From the NCBI GenBank assembly GCA_964019165.1, contig OZ025272.1, positions 7,874,493-7,938,492 of the forward strand: a stretch of 64,000 bases of DNA. Direction: 5' to 3'. Numbering within the stretch: the stretch's first letter is position 1; the number at the start of each line of letters is the position of its first letter. Under the pieces are notes generated by a model that saw nothing but the letters and a program-made list of their open reading frames with translations, was not told the origin of the DNA and did no database searches. The position numbers and the translations under genes were made by a program. This DNA comes from Mastigias papua (taxonomy: Eukaryota; Cnidaria; Scyphozoa; Rhizostomeae; Mastigiidae). Of this stretch, positions 49,401-62,025 are shown in pieces.

Positions 49401-52400
49401 ACGCCAGAAAAGGGAAATGTGTTCCTGTGCATCAGCCATATTACTTTGCAGTGCTTTCATGAGGCACATGTCAAATCCACTACTCCATTTTGCAATTACT
49501 TTGAAATTGATTTGAAATTTTCTCGTCGCAGTCTAATTTTCTTTCTTAGGCTTTTCATTCTGCTATATAGCAATTAGAAGTATAGATGTTGAGCATGAAA
49601 GTTTTGGTAGCATCAAATAACGTAAGTCTAACAATCCTTCTGGGAAAAGTATTGTTGGCCAATTCAGTCACTCACCAATGAGTCAGAATAGTTCACACAT
49701 GGGACTTCTGGATCTCCCTTGGCTAGTGCAATATCAAAAAATAGGCAGGATGGAGGTTGGAAAATGTTATAAAAATTCTTGTGAGCATAAAAAGAGGGGT
49801 AGACACTTTGCTCATCCAGCAGAACTTTCTTTTGATAACTTAATTGATACTATACTAGTGTTCAAAGTGTAAACTACATGTCATCTCCAGTGAACTAATT
49901 GTTGTTGTTGTTGTTTTACTTTATTTAGAGTAGGCTGTTATATCTAGCGTTTTCAGCTAATTTAGGCCTACTGTTCATGTCGCATCCAGGCATGGGACCC
50001 CTAGTTTAACGTCCCTTCCGAAGGACGGCGGAGTGAGTTGCTTCGGCCGTTTATCTGGAAAGTCGCCCATCCAGTTGCTGACGTAACATAGCCAAGCTTA
50101 ACTTCAGCTATCTAACGGAAGCTAGCTGCACCGCTTGGCCACTCCGGCATCATAAGGAAGCAGTCGAAATGGTGCTTATCTGCACCGATAACAAAATGGA
50201 TTCAACTTCGCAACCAGGCTCTAATTAACCATCTTCTTTAGCACATTTCTTTAGGGTGAAGTAAAGGATCAGTTCACTTACATTTCCGGTAATATCATTG
50301 TCCTGTGATAATAAAAAGAAATAAATTATGAGCATAAAAAGAAATATTACCTTATTCATTTTTATGGATATTTTATCCGCGGCTTGCTCTCTAGCAGACT
50401 TGGCACATTCTTCATTCTCCAAATACAAGGAACATATATCAGAGAACAGCTTCATAGCCAAGATACGGTTATCGCCAGACGAACTTGAAATGAAGGATCC
50501 AAGAGATGGTAAAATTGCGCACACAACAGTCTCTCGATATTGAAGCAATAATAAAGGATGCTGAGAAACAGCTTCAACAATAGAAAATGTAGTTCTCACA
50601 ATTTCATCCAATCGAGTTAAGCCCAAGGCTGCAGAGATATTTATTTCTCCAACATCAATGCGGTTAATGTAAGTCAATAATTCCCCAATAGACACCAAAA
50701 ATTCATCGTCGATCAGACGTGGCCTAAAAACTTGACTAGTAACAACATGGAGAATGATCGAAAGGTGCGGAAGAGTAGCACGTAATTGCTTTGTTGCAGA
50801 TGCTGGAGGATGATGACGACCAGAAATGGCATCCAACGCCTTCAGAATTCCTGTCAATTAATACAGCCTTGAGTAAAATCAAAATAAAACAGGTATTTCA
50901 CATAATGACATGTCAGAAAGTTGGTCCATTCGAAGAGCTATAAATCAATTCTTAACATGATAGGATTCTATGTGAAATCTGCTTCTAGTCTCAAGCAAAC
51001 TGGTAAAAATAAGCTTACAACCTCCGAATACATAAAAATCTCCAAACTTCAGGCAACGCTAGCTTTGATCAGAATTGAAAAAGATTCTCTTCAATAGCAC
51101 ATCATGAAATAATACAGATGTAAGACTGGTAGTTGCATTGAAGGCAGTTTTAACTTTCAAACTGCTAAAATTAATTCAGCTACAATCAATATTTTGCGTG
51201 ATATTCTGCGTTTGTTTCTTGTATCTCTTTTAGAAATATCGTCCGATTATACACTTCTCTAATGAAAAGCCAAGAAAATCCCTACCTTTCATTATTACCG
51301 GTACCTGCCTGAGCACATATGACACTGCTAGCTCAAGGCATTTCTTCAAATACAAAAAAGCATGTGTGTCAGCCTTTGTATTATTGCTTGATAATGCCTT
51401 TCTGCTATCCCGTTCCACATATGTCACCAGCTTTGCATGACAGCAGTCTAGCAGTACACCCTGCGACTTTGCACAACTTTCTGCAACAAACAGGTAAACT
51501 TTTCCTCTAAGGACAAGAGATGGTGTTTCTAATATACGGGTAACTTTGTTGATGATGCTCGAATCTTGTTTTATTCGCTTGAAATATGTAAGGTTTGGGA
51601 GAAGAGTTATCAAAACAGTCAAGAGATACTGTTGTATCCGATTTGAAGAGGCAAAGAAAATCTTCAGTATTTGTTCAATGCCGACACGTTCGACAATCTG
51701 CTGAAACATAACATTGGAATGCATCGACAATCGGCTCAAAGCTGAAACAGCCGTCAATTTTTCAGCATCAGTTACAGAATGGTTGAAAAGACTCCAAAGG
51801 TTCTAAAACACAAAATCATAAAAATTTACAACTAATTGTAAAAAATGACAAAAATTTTTACAAGATGTAAAAGGTAGGTCTAGTCTGTTGGCGATTTTTC
51901 GGATTCATTTCCGTAGTAGCTTAGTGAATATATACTTTTCCACTAAAAATATCTTGAGACCTATTTTTAACAATGTTGTCGGCTTAGTGAGTCATTCACT
52001 ATTATCTGCTAGGCAAAAGAGTACTGATAACTTTAAATGCGTAAGAAAATGTGGTGTTGAGAGTCCATCGTAATCAAGGGTCAACTGACGCACACCAAAT
52101 TCACATTGGCCAGAAGTTGTGCTGTCAGTCTCGAATTCCTACAAATAATTACTCTTATATCATACTTAAATACAGCACAAACCACAGGTAGACCATAGTA
52201 ATACCATTCAAGTCAAATTCCTCGAATTATGGAAGCCTTTTTCTTTACTGAGATCGTATTCGTTTCTTGATGGTGGCAGGTACTGGGCTTCTAAATACTG
52301 GATATATCTTTAGCATATTTGATTTGTCCTCATGATGATATGTACTATTGTGATTAGATGTTGGCATATGATCATAGCTCAAATCTGTATAAAATGATCT

Positions 52401-55400
52401 ATCCTCTGCAACCTGCAGCTAATCCACAATAGTAGGTCAGGAGAAAGAACAAACAATTTCTTTATGTACATGTGAAGATACTACCCGTTTCTTAAAATCA
52501 CAATCTGAAAAGAACTAACTTTTGAACTACGTGGTTTACAACCTAAAATCTTGTTTCCGTTGTAAAAGTCAGGGGGGGTATACTATCAAATGTCTAGTAG
52601 GGGTTTGGAACCTAAATATTGTCTTGTCTTTTATCTTTTCCTATAATGGCTAACTCTAACTCTTCTTTGATCAGTCTCTTCAAGAGATTTGCCTAATTGT
52701 CTAGCTTTGCTTCATCAACAGTTGCACTGGTTTCTTCACAACTGATCACCTCATCCATTTCCTGTAGATAATTTCTTTCTATTTCATGTTCAAAAAAGAT
52801 TCTCAACAATTGTACATTTAATGTGAGTTTTTCTAAATATAAGAACTCTTAATTGCTCAGCCTGATAGCTAAATAGCTAAAAAGTATATAAATATGAATA
52901 CAACTTTTAACTTATTAGAGGTATTGTACTTCTCAGGAAGGGGACATTTGGGGCCTGAGGTGAAGAAATAGTGGGCTCCACTCACCAAATTTCTCAACTG
53001 CCACCACCAATGGCTCTTAATAACACCTAGGATTGTTTTTACAGCTTCCAAATAAGAGATATAATGAACTATAGACTTTTGACTCAATCTCTGAATTGCA
53101 AATGACATCAAACTTTCATCCCATATATGAAGGTCAATTTAATTTACTGTATATTCAATAAAGATGCAATTGCTGCAAGTCAATTGGGACTATATCATGC
53201 AACAAGGCAAGACTTTAGACCGGGCTCTCATTTCAATAACAACATCCTGAATCAATACATTGCCTAAAAATGATTGTAATGGAAATGGCTCATGGTGATA
53301 TTTGTTAAATTATGTCAAATTTACAAAAGCTAAACTTCTTGTAAAGTAAAATATACTACACAGATTTACTTCCCTCAATGGATGCCTGTTAATTTAATGA
53401 AGTAGCATTAAAGAATAATAGCAAGAAAACCAACAAATGGACTAAAACTACTTACATGAGCCACCTCTTTTGATAAGAACTTCTTGCAATATCTACCAGC
53501 TGTGGTTGCAATGTTCTCAACGATCCTTGCGGCAATGTGTTGTACTGATACATCCTCTCCTTGTTGCAAGCATCTGGTTATGATTGTAAATGATGCACCT
53601 AGCACAATACAGATTGCCTTGAATAACAAATTCAGTTAATGAGATCAATTTGGTCCCTTTACTCTGATCTCAATCAACCTAGGGCATTAATTTTATCACC
53701 TAACATTAAATTGGAGCAAATGCTGCCCTTTACTTCTGTCCCTTAAGACAAAAAAACACTTTAAATCAGATAAATTATTTAATATCTCAAATAGCAATCA
53801 AATCTAAACATAAGTTTTTGTTTATTGAACTCTGAATTATGCTTGACTTTCTCAAACATGATCTCTATAGTTGTACTATACCCATTTCATTATTTTAGCT
53901 AGCTTTAATTCTTAGTTAAAACAGGTCCATATCAACTGTAAAGCTGCCTTAGATTAAACCCATGTATATATACTTAAAATTATATATGTTTGTATGTACA
54001 CATGTATATACAGTTCAATATTGGTTAATCCTGACAACAATGTGCAAATGAAGTTGATAGTCATAAAATTATCTTAATAAGAAAGACATGTCCTCAGCTA
54101 AAAAAATACATACCATATGCAAAGTGAGCAAACAAGATGGATTGTCTAAACAAAATTGCTTATTAGCAAGTGAAAATTGTGAGCTGCCAACAATAGATAG
54201 TTAATGCAATGCATATAATGCAAGGAAGCAGCAAATTTATAGATTTTATCAAATGAGGACATTGATTGCTTGCAAAAGATAGCTCTAAACTCATAATATA
54301 TTTTTCAATCCAACAAAAGGTAAAACTTTCATTAATAAACATTTAACACAATACACATAAATGGGTTCCTCCAAAATTTGGTAAGAAAAGCATGAGTCAT
54401 ACCAGGGGGATCCCAGTTCATGATTCTTTTGCTTTCTCCCTCCTCTTGAGTAGCAGCATAGAACATGAACTCTCCAAGTGCAGGTAATAGTACAGCCTTA
54501 AGATTTGTGCTGCATAAATTTTCTCTAATTGATTCAGTTAATGCGCCAAAAACTTCAGTCATCTTAAAGTTTGGGGATATATAAGTGGCTGTGCAAGCAA
54601 GAATTCCAAGTAAATACCCTGCAAAAGAACAATGTACTGCATCACTGTTTTAAAGTTAAAGTAACTGTTTAACAGATTCATGATAAAGATATCAAAGATG
54701 AAGTAATCCAGCACTACCTTGCAAAAGAAGTCATATTGGACAAGCTGTTGTCAAATTGGGTATAGCTGTTGTCATATTGACAGTATGAGGTAAAGCAAAA
54801 TGGTCCTTTATCTAAAGCAATACTTTTAGATGGGGCCAAACTGTAGTCACAGGTATTTTACAGCACGCTTGCTGCTTCTCATTACCAAGCTTCTCAAGGA
54901 GTGAGAAGCCATAGTGGAACCTATAATGTGCACTAATATCTTTATAGTGCTTTGCTATTTGCTGAAAAAATTGATATTGAGAACCAAACAAGGTTGCCAT
55001 TGTGATATGCTATCAGTAGTTCACAACAATTCAAAAACAAATATTGGATTGCAATCACAGAGGTCCTAATTCCATTAAAATTCTTGTGCACAATTATTAT
55101 TTGACTTTCAAATAATAAAGAAGCCAAACAATCCAAGATAAAAAGCAAAGGCAAACAAACCTGACATACTGTTGGTACAACATACCTACTCTTTGTTTGG
55201 TATCTGGAGTTGATGAGCCTTTTAAATCACTTATCAAAAACTTTGTCACATTTTTTTCAAGAAAAATATTTGCTAAGTTCTCAAATCTTGAAAGATTACA
55301 TAGATAAGCTAGTAAATGTTGCTTTGACTTCTGGTTTGATGCTGAATCTCCAGGTTTGGAATTGTGATTTAACATAGTCAATGCTTCTATTATTTCCTCA

Positions 55401-56839
55401 ATGTGTTGTTCTGCATCTTGTTTTGTCATTTGTTGTATTCTATCTGCTTTTATAGTCTGTAGAGGGATGAAATGAGAATCCCATTTAAATGCATTTTGTT
55501 TGTTACTTCTGGGATTTTCAATAATTGGATTCACTTCCAAGTCAGAAGGATGGTACAATAGATCAATCAAATTGATATTGACCCCAAAATCAGGTTTATC
55601 TCTTTCTTGAATATTTTCTACAACAATCTGTTTTTCTATGGATCCATATAACTCATTTTTTTGTTTTGATTCCCTTGATTGAGAATAAGTTTCTTTCCCA
55701 GCATTAAATCTCCCAGAGGAATCCAATGATATTCTTCCAATGCTTGTCAGATCTAGATGAGCAAAGCCATGCCCCAGAGATGATTGTCCTTGTAATCTAC
55801 TGTTAGATAGACTATTTCTTATGTCACAAGCATCTTCACTTTCTGGCTCAGTATTCCTTTCCAAAGATTCAGCAACAGTTGCATCAACTTCACTACTGAT
55901 GTCTGCACCTCCTTGATCAACATAGCTATGCTGGGTTTCATGTTCAAAATATCTACAATCATCTTTGCTATCATCTACACTCCTGCTTAGAATGCAACTC
56001 AATGTTCCATCCCAAAACTTGTGCATACATAAGTCTTCCAAGCTCATTCTCTTGCTAGAATCCTTTACTAGAAGATGCCTAAAGAGATCAGACAGCTCAT
56101 CTGTTGCCTTTACTTTGTTTTTCCCTTTTTCCTGAATAGGGCATGGGACATCTGTAGATGTTATCATGGACAGCAAATCCTCAAACTGAGTAGCAATGTA
56201 TGGTGGCTTCCCAGTAAAACATTCAAAGAGCAAACAGCCAAGTGACCATACATCACTTTGCTTTGTATATGCTCCTCCCTGCAAAACCTCTGGGGCAACA
56301 TAAAAAGGCAGCCCTCGGACAAGCCTTTGTGAAAGACCTTCCTCCTGACCAAAATCAATATCAATGTCGTCATTGCCACCATCAAAGTCATCTGACTCAC
56401 CATCAAACTTTGCAAGTGTAAAATTGCTTAATTTGAGTATTCCTGAACCATCAAGGATTATCTTTGATGGCGAAAGATCGCAATATACAATATTTTGACA
56501 ATGAAGATAATAAAGTCCCTCTATGACATCTCTTCCAAATTTTCGTATTATATCCTCTGGTAAGCATTTGTCCTGCAATAAAATAGACTCCAATGTAATA
56601 CCACTGCAGAGTTCCACGACAAGCCAGAGATGATTGGAGGTTTCATACCATTCATAAAATTGAACAACATTTTTGTGGCAAAGATTATGGCTAATTCTGA
56701 CCGAATTTTGCAGATCATCTCGCTTGGTCTTGTCAACACAGTGGATTGCAAAATAATTTACAGTTCCTTTTCGCCTTCCTTTGTACACAGCTCGCTGCTC
56801 TCCACGTCCTAGCTCGTCATAAAGAACAAAATTTTCCAT
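46481..56839 (-). CDS. ULK4: Serine/threonine pseudokinase ULK4, complete, six exons
   Basis: ULK4 is a pseudokinase with a large ARM/HEAT-repeat tail, linked in animals to cilia and microtubules. Exons on the minus strand, 5' to 3': 55186-56839, 54403-54618, 53456-53598, 51286-51802, 50351-50850 and 46481-47368. Phases agree at every junction; 3918 nt give 1305 codons plus stop, against about 1275 residues in human. The N-terminus MENFVLYDELGRGEQRAVYK and the segment WYETSNHLWLVVELCSG are diagnostic. The VAIK Lys is His33, HRD is YCD at 119-121 and DFG is NFT at 139-141, the known ULK4 degeneracies. APE is kept (FYVAPEVL). The tail keeps family blocks such as VQHIAARIVENI, TYVERDSRKAL, LHVVTSQVFRPRLIDDEFL and IPAYALKLLHLFIDR. 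It is head-to-head with INTS8. Exon 1 is unusually long, fusing the kinase domain and linker. Confidence 0.93.
47389..47605. repeat. (ATAAT)n-type microsatellite, about 200 bp
   Basis: An imperfect array of AATAT/ATAAT/GATAT units immediately upstream of the last ULK4 exon, about 20 bp from its splice acceptor. Confidence 0.9.
48061..49400 (+). pseudogene. Retrotransposon gag-like remnant, antisense in a ULK4 intron
   Basis: Two open pieces, 48061-48357 and 48547-48924, are followed by a third in a shifted frame near 48920-48990 (FVNAIETGLRDETLV, ending LRPLLR and a stop). The segment EIVDAVIKSISSHSNLRSYV, then TLYQ-like NLYQALVTTCQKPKETQQQF and KALDTPNNALFASEEE, matches a gag-type protein common in LTR retrotransposons of corals, anemones and fish. 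Further on, a CHDC motif near 49258 may be a relic of a zinc knuckle. No polymerase or LTRs were found. At least one frameshift and stops make it non-functional. Confidence 0.65.
49890..50155 (-). mobile_element. tRNA-derived SINE with (CAA)n tail
   Basis: On the minus strand it starts GATGCCGGAGTGGCCAAGCG, a tRNA-Leu/Ser-like A-box head. It continues through the SINE body word GGGACGTTAAACTAGGGGTC and ends in (CAA)n at about 49893-49908. The B box is degenerate. It lies about 200 bp from the 3' splice side of ULK4 exon 5 in the following intron, in the same orientation as ULK4. Confidence 0.7.
51803..53455. other. ULK4 intron 3
   Basis: Intron between the third and fourth ULK4 exons. I see no further exon; a minus-strand open frame at 52869-53111 does not resemble ULK4 and its flanks do not fit the phase. 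Confidence 0.5.
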
Positions 56840-57067
56840 TTTAACAACCAGAGCGGGAAAAATAACGTCACCGAGGCCTATCGTTTAAGTCTTGTACGGC
56901 AGCTTTCAGATGTACGCATTGAATTACTCTATTCTGTGTTTATATCCAGGTTCAAGGCACTGATCAGTGGTTCAAGGCGATACATAACCTCGTTCTCACT
57001 GTGAAACCCCATAATGAATACGAGGCTAAAGGCGCGCTGGGATTTGGATACATAACATGGTAGAGTA
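56840..57067. promoter_or_regulatory. Bidirectional ULK4/INTS8 promoter region (228 bp)
   Basis: The ATG codons of ULK4 (-) and INTS8 (+) are 228 bp apart. GCGGGAAA at 56853-56860 is the complement of TTTCCCGC, an E2F-type site. ACGTCA at 56865-56870 (GGTGACGTTATT on the minus strand) is a CRE-like half site. Both are close to the ULK4 start and may lie in its 5' UTR. I see no clear TATA box for either gene. Confidence 0.65.
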
Positions 57068-60000
57068 ATGTTGGGTCGTATACCTTCCAGCACTCCTCAA
57101 GTCTCTTGGTTTGAGTTTCTTCTCGACAAGACAGGCAAATTGCTTAAAGACCACCTTAAAGCTAGAGATGCAGGTTGGTAGAACGGCTTATTTTTTGGTG
57201 TACCATCTTGCACCACACCCACGGTACATGTTTTTGCACAAGAAAATACTTACTTGACTGCTCAATAAGCTAGGAGGGTCCAGTACTGGATTTCTGAGAC
57301 CTGAGAAAGTTGTTAAGTGATATATCTTTAAAATTAAAATATTCAATTAGCTCTACCATGCCTTATTATAACTTTTTAACCCCTGGTCTTGCATCAACAA
57401 TTGATGTATCACAAGGCTCTGTCCTGAAGCCATTAGTATTTATGCTACAGTAATATCCCGCTTATAAGAACCTGGGTTTTAAGAACCTACTAAGCTATAA
57501 TTTTCATTTTAAGACCCTTGTACATACGAACCTATTTAGGCTAAAATTTTTGTCTGGTGGCTCAGATGATGATATGATCAAGCATCAGGGGCTAGACCAT
57601 ACTGTTTTTAATTTATTTTTGTTTTTCATTTCGCCTTTTTGCCTGAATTTCTTATGAATTGGGTATCAATATTAAGTTTTAAGTTTTCTCTAGAACATCT
57701 TGGTAAGAAAGTTCTCTTAAATTTAGTGAAGAATTTATATATATTGTACCTATACTGAATTTTGTGCATAGGCATTGTCCTATGGTACAAAAAGAATTTA
57801 TACTGTATTATTAGATGATATTCATGACACATACAGCATATTCAGATGAAATTGGTGTGAAAATATAAGAACCTATTTTAAGAACCATTGTAGCCTAAAG
57901 TTGCTTTAAGTACCATTTACATAAGATCCCATTTAGGCTAAATTGAAAAATTTTGGTTCTTTTATGTGGGCTATTACTGTATTTCTTGGTGAACTACTGC
58001 ATGTTGACATTGTTTTCAAAAGATATAATAGTTTCAGATGTCATAGGTAGTCAAATGGTTGTATAGAACCACAGGAGAAGTTAGTCAAATTGGATGATAG
58101 AGTATTATCTGCATCTTAGCTTAGTTTGGTTGGCCACCAATGTAGGAGATTGTACTGAAGAAGAGGAAATTCAGCTTGTAGCAATATAAGAAGATTCATG
58201 TTTCTAGATAGTATAATATCAAGAAAATCTGTCTTGAACTAGAAAATTTTTTGATGTCAGTAGGAAGGCATCATTTACTGTCATCAAATCCAGTGGCATA
58301 GCTGTCATAGGCTGAGATTTATCCAACGCATTTAATATAAAGACAAAACAAAAGACATTAAATAAACTGAAGTTCCCCAGTTTATAGGCTACTTTGTGTT
58401 TCTTTTCTCCCTTATTAATAAAGTGCTTATTTGTATGTAGTTTGAAAAGTATTCTTTTGGTTACTTTCCTTGTTTACAGACCCATCTGCTATGCAGTTAT
58501 GCAGACAGTTCCTTCAGAAATGCATGCAAGGAAACCAAGCAGCAATAGCATTACAGGTTGTTTGATTTCATATTACTATGTTTAGAAAGAGGGGTTGCCC
58601 AGTTTTCACCATTAATACCTCAGACACTACAGGTTTTAATTTTGAAAAGTGATCAATATTAACATCAGAAGCTGCAACTTTTGTGTAAAATTGAAGAAAA
58701 TGAAATCAATTGATAAAAATTCATAATTTGAGTTTGAAAAACATGTGAAAAATCTTGTAGCCTTTGTCAAGGGATCATAGTTAGCTGTTAATCATTGGCA
58801 CACTAGCAAGTCCATATTCTGTTAGCACAATGCTCTCAAGTTGCAATACTGTACATGAGTGAGATTTTATTTCAGTCTTATCATGAAGTTTTTTTGGGTA
58901 CTTCTGACATCTTCACATTTACCAAAGTACATTACCTCAAAGGTGGAAACTCGCAGAAGCCTGGGAATATGGAATTCACAGAATTCCAGGAAGCATCCCC
59001 AATGACCTACATGAGAGAGTAAATTAATTGTGGAGGACAACAATCAAAGGGGATCTAAAAGCAGAGCCCCCAGAAATTTGTTATGGGCATGCTCTTTCCC
59101 AAATACCATGATTACCAATAGGCATAAGGACCTTTGATACTTTTGCTCTATTGCTCTAAAGTCTATAAAACTGAGCCATTTGAGGAGAACAGTTTGAAGA
59201 GAACTCCATTGATTTGATCTTAAGGGAATCCCATGGATCATTTTTCTGGAAAAGTGGGAGGGGGCAGTCATTTCACCATACTCCTTGTGGCTACACCACT
59301 CAGTACATAAGTAAATATCAGGAATGTGTAAAAAATTTTCCTTTTATATTTGAGAGTGAGAAATGATTCAAATGTATGATTCTCATGCTCAGTGCAAGAG
59401 ACTCTGGTAGCATGTCTTAGTGACTTGGGTATAATATTGTTTGATGATGTCATGCTCTCCCTTCTACTTTCTCTAGGGTAACCAAATGCAAGAAAATGAC
59501 AGAAGTAGGCAGCTAAGGTTCCTTGCTCTTGTTGTGGCTTCATATTCTGAGTGGGATTTAGAGATGATCAATGAGAGGTAAGCATTTGTCTTGTAAATGT
59601 TAAATGTAAATGTTTTTTTAATTGATTTGATTTAAATGCATGGACCTAGTAACAAAAAGTTTTTTGAAAAGGGTGCTGTGTTTGATACAAAGTAGAGATT
59701 TTAGGACTATTAGTCAGTAATGGCGGAATTATTCTGTTTATGGTTTGATTCCAGTCTTAAATCACTTTGATACTCTATTGACCTGAGGTTAGTCACTGCC
59801 TCAGTTTTCTTATGATGGCACATTGATACATACAATTCCTGTATATCCATATCTTCTTTACTTCTTTATTTCTATCTTGTTGATCCAGGTTATGCTAATG
59901 TCAGATTAGGAGAATGCCATTTGCTGATTGATTGTACTTCTACCTATTAAAACTGATGGGGTATCTGTGGATTTCCTAGACCTGTGCCACTCTGTTGTTT

Positions 60001-61499
60001 CAATGTATTTGTGCCTAACTCCCAACTGTAATGATATACCTAAGATAGTATTACAGAAAGGATGATAAGGAAATGATTTATACTTTGATTAGTTAGAGCT
60101 TAGCCATTACATGAATTAGGCCTCTTTAGTTTAAGACACTGAATTGAATGTGTGTATCTCAGCATATGCTTGATTAGGCAAGGTGCACATTTCAACACAT
60201 ACCTTAAAGAGTAGCCAGATCACATGCCTTCACAATAAGTCACACTGATGAATGGGAACTTTTGTCACAAGTTATGTGTTGGCCACATGCCTGGTAGAAT
60301 CCTTAAGGAAAGGGCTGATGAATATTTGAAGCAATTTGAAGCAATGCCAGAAATTCTCTATCTAATATCCTTTTCAAGCTTAAATTCTTATGCCTCAGCT
60401 CACACAGCAGCATTTGAAATATGGTGTCTTAGCTCATTAGGGAATATTTTAATGGAGAGCTTAATACCCCCCCCTACCTTATCAATGGCTATGTTTTCAT
60501 TGCGATATGATTCATATTAGTCAGTATTGTATCACAGACATATTTTTTCAATAGCCTGCCATTCAACTTCCAGTATTTGCTTATGACTGAGTTGCTGAGA
60601 AGTTTTGGACTTACAGAGGTTTGCTGTATTTTATAAAATCTACATTGAATATTTGTAGTTTGAGGTTTAGGGTATAGCCTATGGCATGGAAGCTAAATTA
60701 TAATATAAGTATAAACTATAAATAGTTTGTAGTTGTACAGGAGTTATGTAGTATACTGCAGAAAGATTTAAAGGCTATGTTTTCATCAAGTGGATCTTTT
60801 AAGGAACTTTCACAGTGGGGAACTGACTAAGTGATATCACATCCATGCTGTGGATTTTGCTGCCTGGCTTTTTGTGTGATGCAAGAAAATCAAATTGAAA
60901 TTGATTGAAAGTAAAGAAATGAAGGAAGGAAACATATCTCAATGCAAAGGCATTGTATTGAGAGTATTTTTCCAATAGGGTTTACCATTTACTTCCTTCT
61001 TTTCTAAAATATATCTTTTCCTAGTTGCGATTTAAGCAACACAGGGGTACACTGCTACATGTTAAAAATTTTTTAGAAATTATATTTATATATTGTAATA
61101 TGATTGTTTGCCATTTGGGAATGAGAACTATTTGATTCTTAATTTTCAGTCAGGGAAGAGACATATCACTTTAGAGTTAATAAGGGAAATATTTGTATAT
61201 GTAGTTCTCACTAGTCAGGGAAAATGTACCAATTGTAAGAAACATAAGGGAGCTTTTTGCATAAAGGCTGTATGAACCCTGTCATGTTTCATTGCAATAT
61301 GGGTAGGCAGAATAAGATGATAACTTGAGTTAACCTTGGAGAGCTATAAATTCAATTTGTCTAGGCAAAACTTTTGTAGAGTGCTTTGCTGTTATAATTT
61401 TTGGCATATCTCTTACTTATAGAACACCATTATTGATGACTTTACACCAGAACATATGGACAAGAGGATGATTGCAGTCTGGGTTCTTTTCCATAGATG
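57068..61499 (+). CDS. INTS8: Integrator complex subunit 8 (INTS8), first five exons
   Basis: INTS8 is a subunit of the nuclear Integrator complex and helps dock phosphatase PP2A to it. Exons: 57068-57173, 58480-58556, 59477-59577, 60555-60618 and 61423-61499, all with AG/GT borders and agreeing phases (1, 0, 2, 0, 2). The first gives MLGRIPSSTPQVSWFEFLLD, with the family's N-terminal WFEF motif at residues 14-17. The second gives DPSAMQLCRQFLQKC, parallel to human DPAPVQLIVQFLEQA. The third gives RFLALVVASYSEWDLEMINE, parallel to human LALKVAAHLKWDLDILE. The fourth gives LPFNFQYLLMTELLRSF. The fifth ends MIAVWVLFHRW, parallel to AMAVLLYNRW. About 142 codons are seen of a ~1000-residue protein; the rest must lie beyond the right edge, as no further exon was found by 64000. 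Confidence 0.85.
57448..57979. mobile_element. TA-flanked MITE in INTS8 intron 1
   Basis: Terminal inverted repeats are CAGTAATATCCCGCTTATAA on the left and TTTTATGTGGGCTATTACTG on the right, flanked by TA (57446-57447 and 57980-57981). The interior has degenerate repeats of TAAGAACCTATTTTAAG and TTTAGGCTAAA. There is no transposase, and the TA target suggests mobilisation by a Tc1/mariner enzyme. A deleted relative may lie at 235-320. Confidence 0.8.
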
Positions 61500-62025
61500 G
61501 TATGTTGAAGGTTTTTTATTGTATTGTGTTGAGTTTGCTTATGAGGACTCAAATGGTAAAACAGTCATTTCAAGCCTCCAAAGATGATAGCTTTTTTATT
61601 GTCTACTTTTTCAGAGCATTTAGGGATTGTGTCAACTTCCTTTTAGCTTATTAGCTGCATTTTAGGGGATCACACAGAATGGAATTGGTTGCCCCACTAA
61701 AACTACCTAGATTCATTTGGTTATAGTTTAGTTTATGACAGTTTTGCCATGAGTATAGCAAACAATAAAGCTAGTCTGGCAAACTTTTAGCTCCACAAGA
61801 ATCAGTTATTGTTTATTCAAAGCTCTTCAGTACTATTAAACCCATTTTTAGCTTTCCTTGATTCAATTGTGATTAGGAGTCATTCATAAAGTAGGTAACA
61901 GAAAAAAATTGTCATTTTGACCATCCCTACTTCCCTAGGGATGGCTTGGCACACTCGAGTTTTTGCAATGTTGATGAAGTTTTGCTTAATTCGAACATTG
62001 TAAAATTTGCCAGTGACAAGATAAT
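61500..62025 (+). other. INTS8: INTS8 intron 5, start
   Basis: Begins with the GTATGT donor after exon 5. I see no exon in this stretch. Confidence 0.5.

Noticed and set aside
50225..50310. Possible extra ULK4 exon (DNDITGN...)
   Set aside because: It begins after an AG, but exons 50351-50850 and 46481-47368 already join in phase and match the family without it.
52869..53111. Possible ULK4 exon on the minus strand
   Set aside because: The protein does not resemble ULK4, and the exons on either side join in phase 0 across the intron.
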